Positions 1 through 8,526 of a stretch of 64,000 bases of DNA are shown here, piece after piece. The notes below the pieces were generated by a model. That model was not told the origin of the DNA, ran no database searches, and saw nothing but the letters and a program-made list of their open reading frames with translations. The translations under genes were made by a program, and so were the position numbers. Position 1 is the first letter of the stretch, and each line of letters begins with the position of its first letter. The DNA comes from Streptomyces sp. NBC_01306 (GTDB taxonomy: Bacteria; Actinomycetota; Actinomycetes; Streptomycetales; Streptomycetaceae): the NCBI RefSeq assembly GCF_026340465.1, contig NZ_JAPEPC010000001.1:5709001-5773000 (forward strand). The letters are read 5' to 3'.

Positions 1-245
1 ACGAGTTCGACGCACTGCTCCAGCGGTTCACGGCCCGTCTTCACGAACAAGTCGCGGTAGACGGCGGGCAGTTGGAGCAGTCCGGGCCCGGTGTCGAAGG
101 CGAAGCCGTCGCGTGCGAAGCGGCCCACCGCCCCGCCGTGGGTCGCCGTACGTTCGTACACCGTCACCCGGTGGCCTGCCACAGCCAGCCGGGCGGCAGC
201 CGCCATGGCGCCCATCCCGGCGCCGATCACCGCAATCCGTGCCAT
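1..245 (-). CDS. NAD(P)/FAD-dependent oxidoreductase, N-terminal part (phytoene-desaturase-like)
   Basis: Only the first 81 codons are inside the window; the gene continues past base 1. The start is ATG at 245. The protein opens with a Rossmann dinucleotide-binding fold: strand ARIAVIGAG, then the GxGxxG-type glycine run (GAGMGAMAAA), and a second strand ending in an acidic residue (VTVYE, about residues 28-32) expected to bind the FAD ribose. The following GGAVGRF and FDTGPGLLQLP stretches resemble phytoene desaturase / CrtI-type amine oxidases. Substrate cannot be told from this fragment. The gene diverges from the HEPN gene at 636, and the shared upstream region is 390 bp. Confidence 0.75.
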   Translation of the reverse strand, partial: MARIAVIGAGMGAMAAAARLAVAGHRVTVYERTATHGGAVGRFARDGFAFDTGPGLLQLPAVYRDLFVKTGREPLEQCVEL

Positions 246-635
246 GGCGGGAACTTTATCGGTGCCCTGCGCGCCCCCGGTGGGGCGGCGCACACACGTC
301 TGAGTATCCGTACCTAGAGGCAGAGATGAGTAGTTACGCGGATGGGCCCCCACCTGCGAAGACGGCAGAGTGTGGGACACGGAAGGGGCGCAGCGCCGGC
401 ACTGCCGACACGGGGCGGCGGAACGGCGCGGCTCCCCCGACGAGTACGGGATGTACGGGGGAGTACAGCGGGGGAGTACGGGGGAAGCGCCGCCAGGAAC
501 GGCCCGGGAGACCGGGCCGGGACGGGCGGCGCTCTTTCTTTGTGAAGGCCCAGGTCAGAGCCGATTGTCAGTGGTGGCCCGCACGATGGGCACAGACGGC
601 CACAGTGCCGTCACGCGACGACAGGAGGTTCCGTC
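246..635. other. 390-bp intergenic region with a strong hairpin
   Basis: No convincing gene is present in this divergent spacer. It should hold the promoters of the minus-strand oxidoreductase and the plus-strand HEPN gene. GTACGGG-like repeats lie around 445-485. At 486-533 there is a nested inverted repeat (outer arms AGCGCCGCC / GGCGGCGCT, inner arms GGCCCGG / CCGGGCC) followed by CTTTCTTTG. That resembles an intrinsic terminator reading rightward, 100 bp before the HEPN start. A Shine-Dalgarno AGGAGG lies at 622-627. Confidence 0.5.
486..541 (+). terminator. terminator-like nested hairpin
   Basis: Outer arms 486-494 and 525-533 are perfectly complementary (9 bp), and inner arms 501-507 and 512-518 give a further 7 bp. 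A pyrimidine run with T-stretches (CTTTCTTTG) follows at 532-541. No gene ends just upstream on this strand. It could therefore end a short untranslated transcript, attenuate the HEPN transcript, or be an operator. Confidence 0.4.
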
Positions 636-1208
636 ATGGCTGGCTCGAACGCCGCACCAGCGCACCAGCACCGTGTCACCGCCCCTGCCCCTTCACTCGT
701 CCCCGCTCCATTCGTCCCCGCGGGCGACATCCACCCGGTCGCGCGCCGCACCACGGCGCCCGCTGCCGCCCTCGACCTGCTGACCCAGGCGCGGGCCGGA
801 CTGGACGAGGCCGCCGGGCTCGAAGCGCCCAACGAGCGGTACGCGACGGCCCACCTCGCCGCGCTGCGTACCGCCGCCGCGGTCCTCGCCTCGCGGGCCA
901 GGCCCGAGGCGGTGCCGCGCCGGAAAGCGGGCGGCGCCCGCCGCCGGAACGCCATCCGTACGGCCTGGGAGCTGCTGCCGGAGCTCGCGCCCGAGCTGAC
1001 CGAGTGGAGTGCCCTCTTCGCCTCCGGAGCCGGCCGCAGGGCCAGGGCCGAGGCCGGTATACCGGGCGCGGCGAGCAGCCGCGACGCCGACGATCTGCTG
1101 CGCGACGCGGCCATGTTCCTGCGCCTGGTCGAGCGGTTGCTGGCCCTCCAGCCGGTGCTGCCGCGGCCCGGGACGGAGCAACCTCCACGGGGTGAGCACG
1201 TGGGGTGA
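636..1208 (+). CDS. SAV_6107-like HEPN domain protein
   Basis: 190 aa, ATG start with AGGAGG 9 nt upstream. The N-terminal 45 residues are Pro/Ala-rich and probably disordered. The rest is helical: LDLLTQARAGLDEA, then NERYATAHLAALRTAAAVLASRA, resembling the helical HEPN core of the actinobacterial SAV_6107 family. HEPN proteins are often RNases or nucleotidyltransferase partners. The usual RxxxxH catalytic motif is not obvious here, and no minimal nucleotidyltransferase gene is adjacent. A housekeeping role near the dcw cluster is therefore as likely as a toxin role. A SAM methyltransferase follows 94 bp downstream on the same strand. Confidence 0.65.
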   Translation: MAGSNAAPAHQHRVTAPAPSLVPAPFVPAGDIHPVARRTTAPAAALDLLTQARAGLDEAAGLEAPNERYATAHLAALRTAAAVLASRARPEAVPRRKAGGARRRNAIRTAWELLPELAPELTEWSALFASGAGRRARAEAGIPGAASSRDADDLLRDAAMFLRLVERLLALQPVLPRPGTEQPPRGEHVG

Positions 1209-1302
1209 CCAGGGGGACCTTCCAAGGCAATAGGGTGGGAGCCAGTCTTTGCTGTCTACGGCCCGCCGTCCGCGGCGGCACCGCGCCGAGGAGTCAACCG
1301 CC

Positions 1303-2061
1303 GTGTCGGACCAGCCGCGCCCCCGCGCCTCCCTTCGTACCGCCGTGGTGTGGGACGTACTCAAGGACGCCCTCGACCGTCGGGCCGAAGCGTCCGGCCG
1401 GTCCACCCTGGACGTCCTGGACACCGGCGGCGGCACCGGGAACTTCGCGGTGCCCGTCGCCCTCCTCGGTCACCGGGTCACCGTGGTCGACCCCAGCCCC
1501 AACGCACTCTTCGGCCTGGAGCGCAGGGCCGCGGAGGCCGGGGTCGCGGACCGGGTGCGCGGGGTGCAGGGCGATGTGCTCGGCCTGTTCGACGTGGTGG
1601 AGCGCGGCGGATACGACGCGGTGCTCTGCCACGGCGTCCTCGAATACGTGGAGGACCCGGCCGAGGGCATCAGGAACGCGGTGGACGCGCTCCGCCCCTC
1701 CGGCGCGCTCAGCCTGCTCGCCGCCGGGCTCGGTGGCGCCGTCCTGGCCCGGGCGCTGGCCGGGCACTTCAGCGAAGCCAGGCAGGCGCTGACGGACCCG
1801 GCGGGACGCTGGGGCGACGGCGACCCGGTGCCCCGGCGCTTCAGCGCGGAACAGCTCACCGGGCTGGTCACCACGGCCGGTCTGGAGGTCGGCGCGGTGC
1901 ACGGTGTCCGGGTCTTCGCCGACCTGGTTCCCGGGGTTCTGGTCGACACCGAGCCGGGTGCCCTGGAGGCCCTGCTGAAGCTGGAGGCGGCCGCGGCGGA
2001 GCTGCCCGCCTTCCACTCGGTCGCCACCCAGCTGCACGTTCTGGGCGAGAAGCAGGGCTGA
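1303..2061 (+). CDS. class I SAM-dependent methyltransferase
   Basis: 252 aa from the GTG at 1303, chosen because GAGGAG lies about 9 nt upstream; an in-frame upstream start at 1249 has no ribosome site. Motif I is DVLDTGGGTGNFAVPVA (about residues 26-42), motif II ends VTVVDPS, and the post-motif region YDAVLCHGVLEYVEDP (about 100-115) is the usual acidic/His motif IV region. This is the fold of the CmoM / UbiE-like small-molecule or tRNA methyltransferases. The substrate is not evident. It is probably co-transcribed with the HEPN gene. Confidence 0.75.
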   Translation: MSDQPRPRASLRTAVVWDVLKDALDRRAEASGRSTLDVLDTGGGTGNFAVPVALLGHRVTVVDPSPNALFGLERRAAEAGVADRVRGVQGDVLGLFDVVERGGYDAVLCHGVLEYVEDPAEGIRNAVDALRPSGALSLLAAGLGGAVLARALAGHFSEARQALTDPAGRWGDGDPVPRRFSAEQLTGLVTTAGLEVGAVHGVRVFADLVPGVLVDTEPGALEALLKLEAAAAELPAFHSVATQLHVLGEKQG

Positions 2062-2101
2062 TCAGCAGTGCAGTCGCGCACGGACTGACACACAGGCCCC
2101 C

Positions 2102-2125
2102 CATACGGGGGCTAGTCCCCGTATG
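2102..2125. repeat. perfect 9-bp inverted repeat, 6-nt loop
   Basis: CATACGGGG at 2102-2110 is complementary to CCCCGTATG at 2117-2125, with loop GCTAGT. It lies 41 bp after the methyltransferase stop and about 185 bp before the DUF3040 gene. No T-tract follows, so an operator or an RNA hairpin is as likely as a terminator. Confidence 0.5.
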
Positions 2126-2309
2126 ATCGGGGTAACCATCCGGCATGACGGTCCGGCCGTCGGGGAATGCACGCCCCGGCAGCTGTGCCTGCATGGCGGC
2201 CCGGATGGTGAATTGGCGTAGAGGGCGGGTTTCACGGGGGCGAATCCCTGCCTATTCTGGAAGGGCCGCATCACGGTCGTACCCCGCGACCGACGAGTAG
2301 GAGGACTCC

Positions 2310-2702
2310 GTGCCGCTCTCGGAGCACGAGCAGCGCATGCTCGAGCAGATGGAGCGAGCGCTGTACGCCGAAGATCCCAAGTTCGCGACAGCGCTTGAGG
2401 GAAGCGGGCTGCGTACGTACACCCGTCGCCGGGTGTACCAGGCGATCGCTGGCTTTCTGGTGGGTATCGCCCTCCTCATGGCAGGAATGGTCGCTCAGCA
2501 GATCTGGATCAGTGTGGTGGGGTTCCTCGTCATGCTCGGCTGCGCGGTGCTCGCGGTCACCGGATGGCGCAAAGCGCCCAAGCCCGGTGAACAGCAACAG
2601 GCCGGAGCCCCGGCCCCGGGCCGGCAGGCCAGGAAACACCGTTCGGTGATGAATCGCATCGAGGAGCGCTGGCAGCGCCGCCGCGACGAACAGGGGCACT
2701 GA
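2310..2702 (+). CDS. DUF3040 domain membrane protein
   Basis: 130 aa, GTG start preceded by AGGAGGA. The opening PLSEHEQRMLEQMERALYAEDP is the signature of the actinobacterial DUF3040 family. Two hydrophobic helices follow (about residues 46-63 and 66-83, AGFLVGIALLMAGMVAQ and ISVVGFLVMLGCAVLAV). The C-terminal tail is basic and polar and ends QRRRDEQGH. The first part of the protein and the tail are probably both cytoplasmic. The function of the family is not established. It ends against a strong terminator and converges on the transglutaminase gene. Confidence 0.8.
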   Translation: MPLSEHEQRMLEQMERALYAEDPKFATALEGSGLRTYTRRRVYQAIAGFLVGIALLMAGMVAQQIWISVVGFLVMLGCAVLAVTGWRKAPKPGEQQQAGAPAPGRQARKHRSVMNRIEERWQRRRDEQGH

Positions 2703-2754
2703 CCCCGGCTGTCCGACGATGGACCAACGCTGGACCAGCAACGGACCAGCGATC

Positions 2755-2786
2755 GAGGGGCGACCGCCCGGAAGCGGTCGCCCCTC
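2755..2786. terminator. bidirectional terminator hairpin between DUF3040 and transglutaminase genes
   Basis: Arms GAGGGGCGACCGC (2755-2767) and GCGGTCGCCCCTC (2774-2786) pair perfectly over 13 bp with loop CCGGAA. It sits between convergent genes ending at 2702 (+) and 2825 (-). Three GGACCA direct repeats precede it (about 2720-2750). Confidence 0.7.
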
Positions 2787-2824
2787 AGCCATGACCGGCC
2801 CCCGGCGGCCCGTGCGCGGGCGGT

Positions 2825-5248
2825 TCAGCCGCGCTGCCGGGAGGGCCGCAGATTCGCCATCCGCCTGCCCAGCCCCGCACGGCGGCGGCCCCAGCGGTCC
2901 GCCGCACGCTCCCGGCGCCGGGAGATCTCCCACACCACTCGTACGGATGAGGACGGCGCCAGCACCGCACGGACCCGTGTCACCCGGCCCGCACCGGTCC
3001 GCAGCGCGGCCCGGACCAGCAGGACGTCATCGGTGAGGCGGCCCACCTCACCGGCTCGGGGCGCGTACAGCACCTGCTCCACCGCGTGCGCGGCCCGGTG
3101 CACCGCATCGGCCGCCGGACCCGCCAGCCCACCGGTCCGTACGATCCGGTCGGCCGACTTCCGAGGGGTGAGCGAGTCATCGGGCCGGACCCCGTAGTCC
3201 CACGCCGAATCGGTGATCTCCCGCCAGGCCGACAGCGTCCGCTCTGCCGCCGACGCTCCGGCGGACCCGGGCGTGCGCCCGCCGGACCCCAGCCGCCGGG
3301 CCCGCGCTCTGATACGCCAGAGCATCGGCAGCACGAGCAGCAGGACCACGAGCAGTGCAGCCAGCCCCAGGCCCACCTCCGCGCCCAGGCCGGTGCCCCG
3401 GCCGGCCGGCGGCACTCCGCCGCCCTGTGCCGCTGCCCCGCACCCGCTGATCTTGCGCAGCTGCGGCGGACAGGCGGACGCCGCGGACGGGGTCGCCTCC
3501 GGAGCGGGCGATGACGTGGACTCCGGCTGCGCAGGAGAGGCCGGACCGTCGGAGGAGTTGTCCGCCTGGGTGTAGGACGGTACGGAACCACGGGTGGGCG
3601 TCGGCTCGAAGCGTGTCCAGCCCACCCCCTCGAAGTACAGCTCGGGCCAGGCGTGCGCGTCGCGCAGCCCGACCGACATCGTGCCGTCCGGCTGCGCGGT
3701 GCCCGGAGTGAAGCCCACCGAGACCCTGGCCGGGATGTGCAGCGTCCTGGCCATCGCCGCCATCGTGAAGGCGAAATGGACACAGAAGCCCTGCTTCTCC
3801 TTCAGGAAGCGCGCGATGGCTTCGGTACCGGTGCCCGACTGCACCTGAGTGTCGTAGGTGAAGCCGCCCTCCGACGCGAACCAGTCCTGCAGTTTGACCG
3901 CACGCTGGTAGTCGTTCGTGGCGCCCTTCGTCACCTGCTCCGCCGTGGATTTCACCACGCCGGGCAGCGAGCCCGGCACCTCCGTGTACTCCCGGAGCAG
4001 GGCGGCGGGCGCAGGCGGGGCCGAGGCCAGCTGCGCCGGCGTCGGCTGTACGACCAGGCTGTCCACGCCGTACTGCGCACCGCGGGTGGTCTGCCCGCGG
4101 TCGCCGACGAGCGTCCGCCCGGCCGGCTCGAAGCGCCAGCGGCCCTTGATGTCCACCTTCGTCGCCGGATAGGGGAGCGGCAGCCAGTTCTGCGCGTACC
4201 AGCCGGCCGCCGAGATATTGGTCTTGACCTCGGTGGTGCCCACATCGGAGCCGAGCCCCTCCGGTCTCGGCAGTTCCTTCGGAACGCCCTGGATCCGGCG
4301 CTCCGACGACTTCCACGCGGTGCCGTCGAACTGGTCCAGCGAGACGATCCGCAGATACATCCCGTCGGTGTCGACCGCGTTGGTGCGGTAGCGCAGCACC
4401 TCGCGGTCGTCGGACTGGGTGAGGCTGTTCTGCAGCGAGACCAGCGGGTTGACCGCGGAGATGGTCCCGCCGCCCCCGGCTCCGGTGCCCCGCCCCGCGC
4501 CGCCGAGCAGCCCGGTGTCCATCGCGGGCAGCGCGGCCGGGAGCACCAGGGCGAACCCCAGCGCGGCCACCCCGATGCGCCGCCCCGTGCGGACCGGCGC
4601 CGACGGGCCGCCCGTACCGCCCGTGGAACCGGCGCTCCCGCGCTCGCGGGGCGAGCCGCCGAAGACCCGTCCCCACTGGGAGAGCCTCTCCTTGCTCTCG
4701 GCCAGCAGGAGCAGCAGATAGCCGGACGCGGCGAGCACGAACCACAGCCAGGCCGCGCCGCTCTGCGAGATGCCGGCCGCCACCGAGTACAGCGCGAGGA
4801 GCGGCAGTCCGGCCGGCGCGGCACTCCGGAACGTCACCGCCAGCGCGTCCACCAGCAGCCCGACCACCAGTACTCCGCCGAACAGCATCAGCCGTATGCT
4901 CGCGGTCGTCGGCGCCGGTATCGAGTACTGCCCGATGTCGTCGGCGCCCGTCCGCAGCATCGCCCCGAAATGCTCAACGGCCTCCGGGCCCGGCACGATG
5001 CCGCCGAGCGCCTGGCCGTGCGCGAAGACCACGGTCAGCATCAGCAGCGCGGTCACCGCCTGCGCCGCCACGGTCAGGGGCCGCGCCAGCGGGACCCGCC
5101 GGGCCAGCGCGCCCACGCCGCTCTGTACGGCCAGCAGCAGTGCGGCCTGGATGATCCACGTGACCGGCTGGACGAGCGGCAGCAGCGCACACGCGGCCAG
5201 CATCGTGGCCGCGTAGGCGCACAGCGCCAGCCTCGCCCGGCTGCTCAT
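2825..5248 (-). CDS. transglutaminase-like membrane protein (TgpA/DUF3488 type)
   Basis: 807 aa from the ATG at 5248, which overlaps the stop of the DUF58 gene as ATGA; a longer in-frame reading to 5413 only translates that gene's repeat tail. The N-terminal third has several hydrophobic helices (about residues 5-210). An extracytoplasmic transglutaminase core follows, with catalytic Cys in GFCVHFAF (about residue 487) and His in RDAHAWPELYF (about 532), then EPTP. A further transmembrane helix (VLLLVLPMLW) and a basic cytoplasmic tail complete it. It matches the architecture of TgpA-family enzymes always found with MoxR and DUF58 genes, as here. It probably crosslinks or processes an envelope protein; its substrate is unknown. 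Confidence 0.85.
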   Translation of the reverse strand: MSSRARLALCAYAATMLAACALLPLVQPVTWIIQAALLLAVQSGVGALARRVPLARPLTVAAQAVTALLMLTVVFAHGQALGGIVPGPEAVEHFGAMLRTGADDIGQYSIPAPTTASIRLMLFGGVLVVGLLVDALAVTFRSAAPAGLPLLALYSVAAGISQSGAAWLWFVLAASGYLLLLLAESKERLSQWGRVFGGSPRERGSAGSTGGTGGPSAPVRTGRRIGVAALGFALVLPAALPAMDTGLLGGAGRGTGAGGGGTISAVNPLVSLQNSLTQSDDREVLRYRTNAVDTDGMYLRIVSLDQFDGTAWKSSERRIQGVPKELPRPEGLGSDVGTTEVKTNISAAGWYAQNWLPLPYPATKVDIKGRWRFEPAGRTLVGDRGQTTRGAQYGVDSLVVQPTPAQLASAPPAPAALLREYTEVPGSLPGVVKSTAEQVTKGATNDYQRAVKLQDWFASEGGFTYDTQVQSGTGTEAIARFLKEKQGFCVHFAFTMAAMARTLHIPARVSVGFTPGTAQPDGTMSVGLRDAHAWPELYFEGVGWTRFEPTPTRGSVPSYTQADNSSDGPASPAQPESTSSPAPEATPSAASACPPQLRKISGCGAAAQGGGVPPAGRGTGLGAEVGLGLAALLVVLLLVLPMLWRIRARARRLGSGGRTPGSAGASAAERTLSAWREITDSAWDYGVRPDDSLTPRKSADRIVRTGGLAGPAADAVHRAAHAVEQVLYAPRAGEVGRLTDDVLLVRAALRTGAGRVTRVRAVLAPSSSVRVVWEISRRRERAADRWGRRRAGLGRRMANLRPSRQRG

Positions 5249-6693
5249 GACCATCCCCCTGTGCTTGCGCCTGTGCCTGTGCCTGTGCCTGCGGCGCCTG
5301 TGCCACTGCCCGCGCCGGTTCCCGTCGCCGCCGTGCCGCCGCCCGTAGCCGCTGTGCCGCCGTACCAGGACGCCGGGTCCGTACCGCCGCGCTGCTGCCC
5401 CGCCTGCCGCCACAGCTCGGTGAGCACCGCCCCGGGCCCGACCTCCAGCGCGGTCCAGCCGGCGTCCCGCAGCAGCCGCAGTGTCCGGGTGCCGTGCTCC
5501 GCCGCCGCCTCCCCGTGCACCCAGGCGTCACTGTTCAGTACGAAGGCGACGGCGGCCCCACTGCGCTGCCGTATCCGGGCGGCGACCGCGGCCTGCTCCT
5601 CGTCCAGACTGCCGAAGAAGGCGACGAGAAGTCCTTCGTTCCCGCCGCGCAGCACGTCGTACGAGCGGGAGAGCCCGGCCCCGTCGGAGTGTCCGACGAC
5701 GGCGAGCGCGTCCATCATCAGCCCGGCCGAGTCGGCGGACTCCTGGGTGGCCCCGGCGAATCCCCCCGAGCCCTCGCCCGGCACCGAGCTGCCCGTGTCC
5801 GTCAGCAGCCGTACCGAGAAGCCCCGTTCGAGTACGTGCACCAGCGCCGACGCCGCCCCCGACACGGCCCATTCGAAGGCCGAGTCCGGCCCCGCGCCCT
5901 CATAGGCGGTCCGGCGGGTGTCGAGCAGCACCGTGCAGCGGGCCCGCTGCGGCTGCTCCTCGCGGCGCACCATCAGCTCGCCGTGGCGGGCGGTGGAGCG
6001 CCAGTGCACCCGGCGCAGATCGTCGCCGTGCCGGTATCCGCGCGGGATCACATCGTCCTCGCCGGCCAGCGCGAGCGAGCGCTGTCTGCCGTCCCCGTAC
6101 CCGGCCGACTCACCGGTCAGCCGGACCGGCGGCAGCTGCTCGGTCCTGGGAATCACCGTCAGGTTGTCGTGCGCGCTGAACGACCTGGTCAGCTCGCACA
6201 TCCCGAACGGGTCGGTGAGCCGCAGCTGGAGCGGGCCCAGCGGATACCGCCCGCGCAGATCGGAGCGGACCCGGTACGACACCTCGCGCCGCCCGCCCGC
6301 CTCCACCCGGTCCAGGACGAAACGGGGCCGCGGCCCCAGCACGTACGGCACCCGGTCCTGGAGCATCAGCAGCCCCGTGGGCAGCCGCGAGACGTTGTCC
6401 ATCCGCAGATGGACGCGGGCCTCGGACCCGGCGGGCACCCGGGCGGGGGAGAGCCGCCTGCTGGCCGCGACGCGGTACCGCGTACGGAACAGCACGGCCA
6501 CACACACCAGCGGCAGCACAGCGAGCAGCAGCCCCACCCGCAACAGATCGCTCTGGCCCAGGACATACGCGCAGACCGCCGCGGCGACACCTGCCGCGAT
6601 GAACGAGCGGCCCCGTGTGGTCAGCCCCGACAGCGCGGTCCGCAGCCCGCCGCTGTCCTCGTCGGCGGCGGCCGGAGCACCCCCGACGGCCAT
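5245..6693 (-). CDS. DUF58 domain (vWA-like) protein
   Basis: 482 aa from the ATG at 6693, overlapping the moxR stop as TGATG; a GTG three bases earlier (6696) would give a GTGA overlap and is equally possible. Two close hydrophobic helices lie at about residues 30-70. The DUF58 core follows (LAGEDDVIPRGYRHGDDLRRVHWRSTAR around 210-237), then a vWA-like strand CTVLLDTRR. The C-terminus is a low-complexity Gly/Thr/Ala tail encoded by GGCACA hexanucleotides. Family knowledge: DUF58 proteins work with MoxR AAA+ ATPases, probably as metal-dependent adaptors in envelope protein maturation. It is the middle gene of a three-gene operon. Confidence 0.85.
   Translation of the reverse strand: MAVGGAPAAADEDSGGLRTALSGLTTRGRSFIAAGVAAAVCAYVLGQSDLLRVGLLLAVLPLVCVAVLFRTRYRVAASRRLSPARVPAGSEARVHLRMDNVSRLPTGLLMLQDRVPYVLGPRPRFVLDRVEAGGRREVSYRVRSDLRGRYPLGPLQLRLTDPFGMCELTRSFSAHDNLTVIPRTEQLPPVRLTGESAGYGDGRQRSLALAGEDDVIPRGYRHGDDLRRVHWRSTARHGELMVRREEQPQRARCTVLLDTRRTAYEGAGPDSAFEWAVSGAASALVHVLERGFSVRLLTDTGSSVPGEGSGGFAGATQESADSAGLMMDALAVVGHSDGAGLSRSYDVLRGGNEGLLVAFFGSLDEEQAAVAARIRQRSGAAVAFVLNSDAWVHGEAAAEHGTRTLRLLRDAGWTALEVGPGAVLTELWRQAGQQRGGTDPASWYGGTAATGGGTAATGTGAGSGTGAAGTGTGTGASTGGWS
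5270..5293. repeat. CCTGTG hexanucleotide repeat at the DUF58 3' end
   Basis: Three perfect CCTGTG units plus one CCTGCG variant. Read on the minus strand they encode alternating Gly-Thr near the C-terminus of the DUF58 protein, just before the overlapping start of the transglutaminase gene. Slippage by whole units would keep the reading frame. Confidence 0.7.
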
Positions 6694-7688
6694 CACAGCC
6701 GCCGGGCGCCGGGCTGCTGGTTGTTGTACGCGGGAACGGGAGTCCGCTGGAGGATCTCCAGGACGACCTGCTCGGCGGTACGGCGGTTCAACTGGGCCTG
6801 GGCCGTGGGCAGCAGCCGGTGCGCGAGCACCGCGACGGCCAGCGCCTGGACGTCGTCGGGCAGCGCGTACTCCCGTCCGCTCAGCGCCGCCGACGCCTTG
6901 GCGGCCCGCAGCAGGTGCAGGGTGGCGCGGGGGGAAGCGCCGAGTCTGAGGTCCGGGTGGCTGCGGGTGGCCGTCACCAGCTGCACCGCGTACCGCCGCA
7001 CCGCGTCGGCGACGTGCACCGCGCGCACCGCGTCGATGAGCTTCAGGATCTCGTGGGCGTGCGCCACCGGCTGGAGGTCGTCGAGCGGTGAGACACCGCC
7101 GTGCACGTCGAGCATCTGGAGTTCGGCCTCGGGGCTGGGATAGCCGATGGAGACCCGCGCCATGAACCGGTCGCGCTGCGCCTCGGGGAGCGGGTAGGTA
7201 CCCTCCATCTCCACCGGGTTCTGCGTGGCCACCACCATGAACGGGGCGGGCAGCTCGTACGTCTTCCCGTCGATGGTGACCTGGCGCTCCTCCATCGATT
7301 CGAGCAGCGCCGACTGGGTCTTCGGCGATGCGCGGTTGATCTCGTCGCCGATCACGATCTGCGCGAAGATCGCCCCGGGCTTGAATTCGAAGTCGCGCCG
7401 CTGCTGGTCGAAGATCGAGACACCGGTGATGTCCGAAGGCAGCAGGTCGGGCGTGAACTGGATGCGCCGCACCGAGCAGTCGATGGTGCGGGCCAGCGCC
7501 TTGGCCAGCATGGTCTTGCCGACGCCCGGCACATCCTCGATGAGAAGATGCCCCTCGGCGAGCAGCACGGTCAGCGAAAGCCGTACGACCTCGGGCTTGC
7601 CCTCGATCACACCCTCCACCGACCCGCGGATACGCTCCGCCGTGGTCGTCAGATCCGCGAGGCTCGCTCGATCGTCATAGGTCGTCAC
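6693..7688 (-). CDS. MoxR-family AAA+ ATPase
   Basis: 331 aa from the GTG at 7688, chosen because GAGGAGGG lies just upstream; the longer in-frame extension to 7832 is Arg-rich and implausible. Walker A is EDVPGVGKTMLAKAL (about residues 51-65), Walker B is IVIGDEINRA (about 111-120), sensor 1 is VVATQNPVE and the arginine-finger region is EAQRDRFMARV. These motifs define the MoxR branch of AAA+ chaperones. It heads the operon with DUF58 and the transglutaminase, and is expected to remodel or activate them using ATP. Confidence 0.92.
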   Translation of the reverse strand: MTTYDDRASLADLTTTAERIRGSVEGVIEGKPEVVRLSLTVLLAEGHLLIEDVPGVGKTMLAKALARTIDCSVRRIQFTPDLLPSDITGVSIFDQQRRDFEFKPGAIFAQIVIGDEINRASPKTQSALLESMEERQVTIDGKTYELPAPFMVVATQNPVEMEGTYPLPEAQRDRFMARVSIGYPSPEAELQMLDVHGGVSPLDDLQPVAHAHEILKLIDAVRAVHVADAVRRYAVQLVTATRSHPDLRLGASPRATLHLLRAAKASAALSGREYALPDDVQALAVAVLAHRLLPTAQAQLNRRTAEQVVLEILQRTPVPAYNNQQPGARRL

Positions 7689-7944
7689 CCGGCCCTCCTC
7701 GGCCCTACTCCCACGCTCCTGAGAAGCAGGGGATACCCGTCCACGGACCTGGGCACTGCGTACGGCCCCGGCCCAACCCCGAACAGCTGACGCCCCGCCC
7801 GGAGGGATCCGGACGAGGTGTCGCCCTCGCATTGTTGTTGCCGTTACCGCTTCGTGTCACTCGCCTGTGGACAAGTGGGCCGGATATGTCGCAGGTTGCC
7901 GTGATTTCGTCCTGCTCCGAGGGTGCGAACGGCAGCCCGGAACC

Positions 7945-8526
7945 TCACTCCTGAGGGTTCTGGCCGACCGGGTCGATCTCGCGCAGAAGCCCCGCCCGTA
8001 CGTCGAAGACGAAGCCCCGGACGTCGTCGGTGTGCAGCAGGAAGGGCGAGGTCCGCACACGCTGCATCGACTGGCGTACGTCCTGGTCGACATCGCGGAA
8101 GGACTCCACAGCCCAGGGCGGACGCTGACCCACCTCTTCCTCCAGCTCGATCCGGAAGTCCTCGGTGAGGCTCTCCAGGCCGCAGCTGGTGTGGTGGATC
8201 AGTATCACGCTCCGCGTGCCCAGGGCGCGCTGGCTGATGGTCAGGGACCGGATGACGTCGTCGGTGACCACACCGCCCGCGTTGCGGATCGTGTGGCAGT
8301 CACCGAGATCGAGCCCGAGAGCCTTGTGCAGATCGAGTCGCGCGTCCATGCACGCGACCACAGCCACCTGGAGTACGGGGCGCGCGTCCATGCCGGGGTC
8401 CTTGAACGCCTCGGCGTAGTGGCGGTTGGACTCGACGAGCCGGTCGGTCACCGTTCCGCCGTCGGACACGGCCAGGTGCGGACGGGACGGGGTGGGCTCT
8501 GCGGGAGAGTGCGCAGCGGTCGACAT
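7945..8526 (-). CDS. beta-class carbonic anhydrase
   Basis: 193 aa from the ATG at 8526. The zinc ligands of beta-carbonic anhydrases are visible: Cys-Asp-Arg in VVACMDARLD (about residues 57-66) and His/Cys in LIHHTSCGLE (about 109-118). RNAGGVV between them is also typical of the class. It catalyses CO2 hydration to bicarbonate in the cytoplasm. The protein is compact, like the small actinobacterial type. It lies 256 bp upstream of the moxR start on the same strand, so it is probably a separate transcript. Its promoter shares the 424-bp divergent region with rsmH. Confidence 0.9.
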   Translation of the reverse strand: MSTAAHSPAEPTPSRPHLAVSDGGTVTDRLVESNRHYAEAFKDPGMDARPVLQVAVVACMDARLDLHKALGLDLGDCHTIRNAGGVVTDDVIRSLTISQRALGTRSVILIHHTSCGLESLTEDFRIELEEEVGQRPPWAVESFRDVDQDVRQSMQRVRTSPFLLHTDDVRGFVFDVRAGLLREIDPVGQNPQE

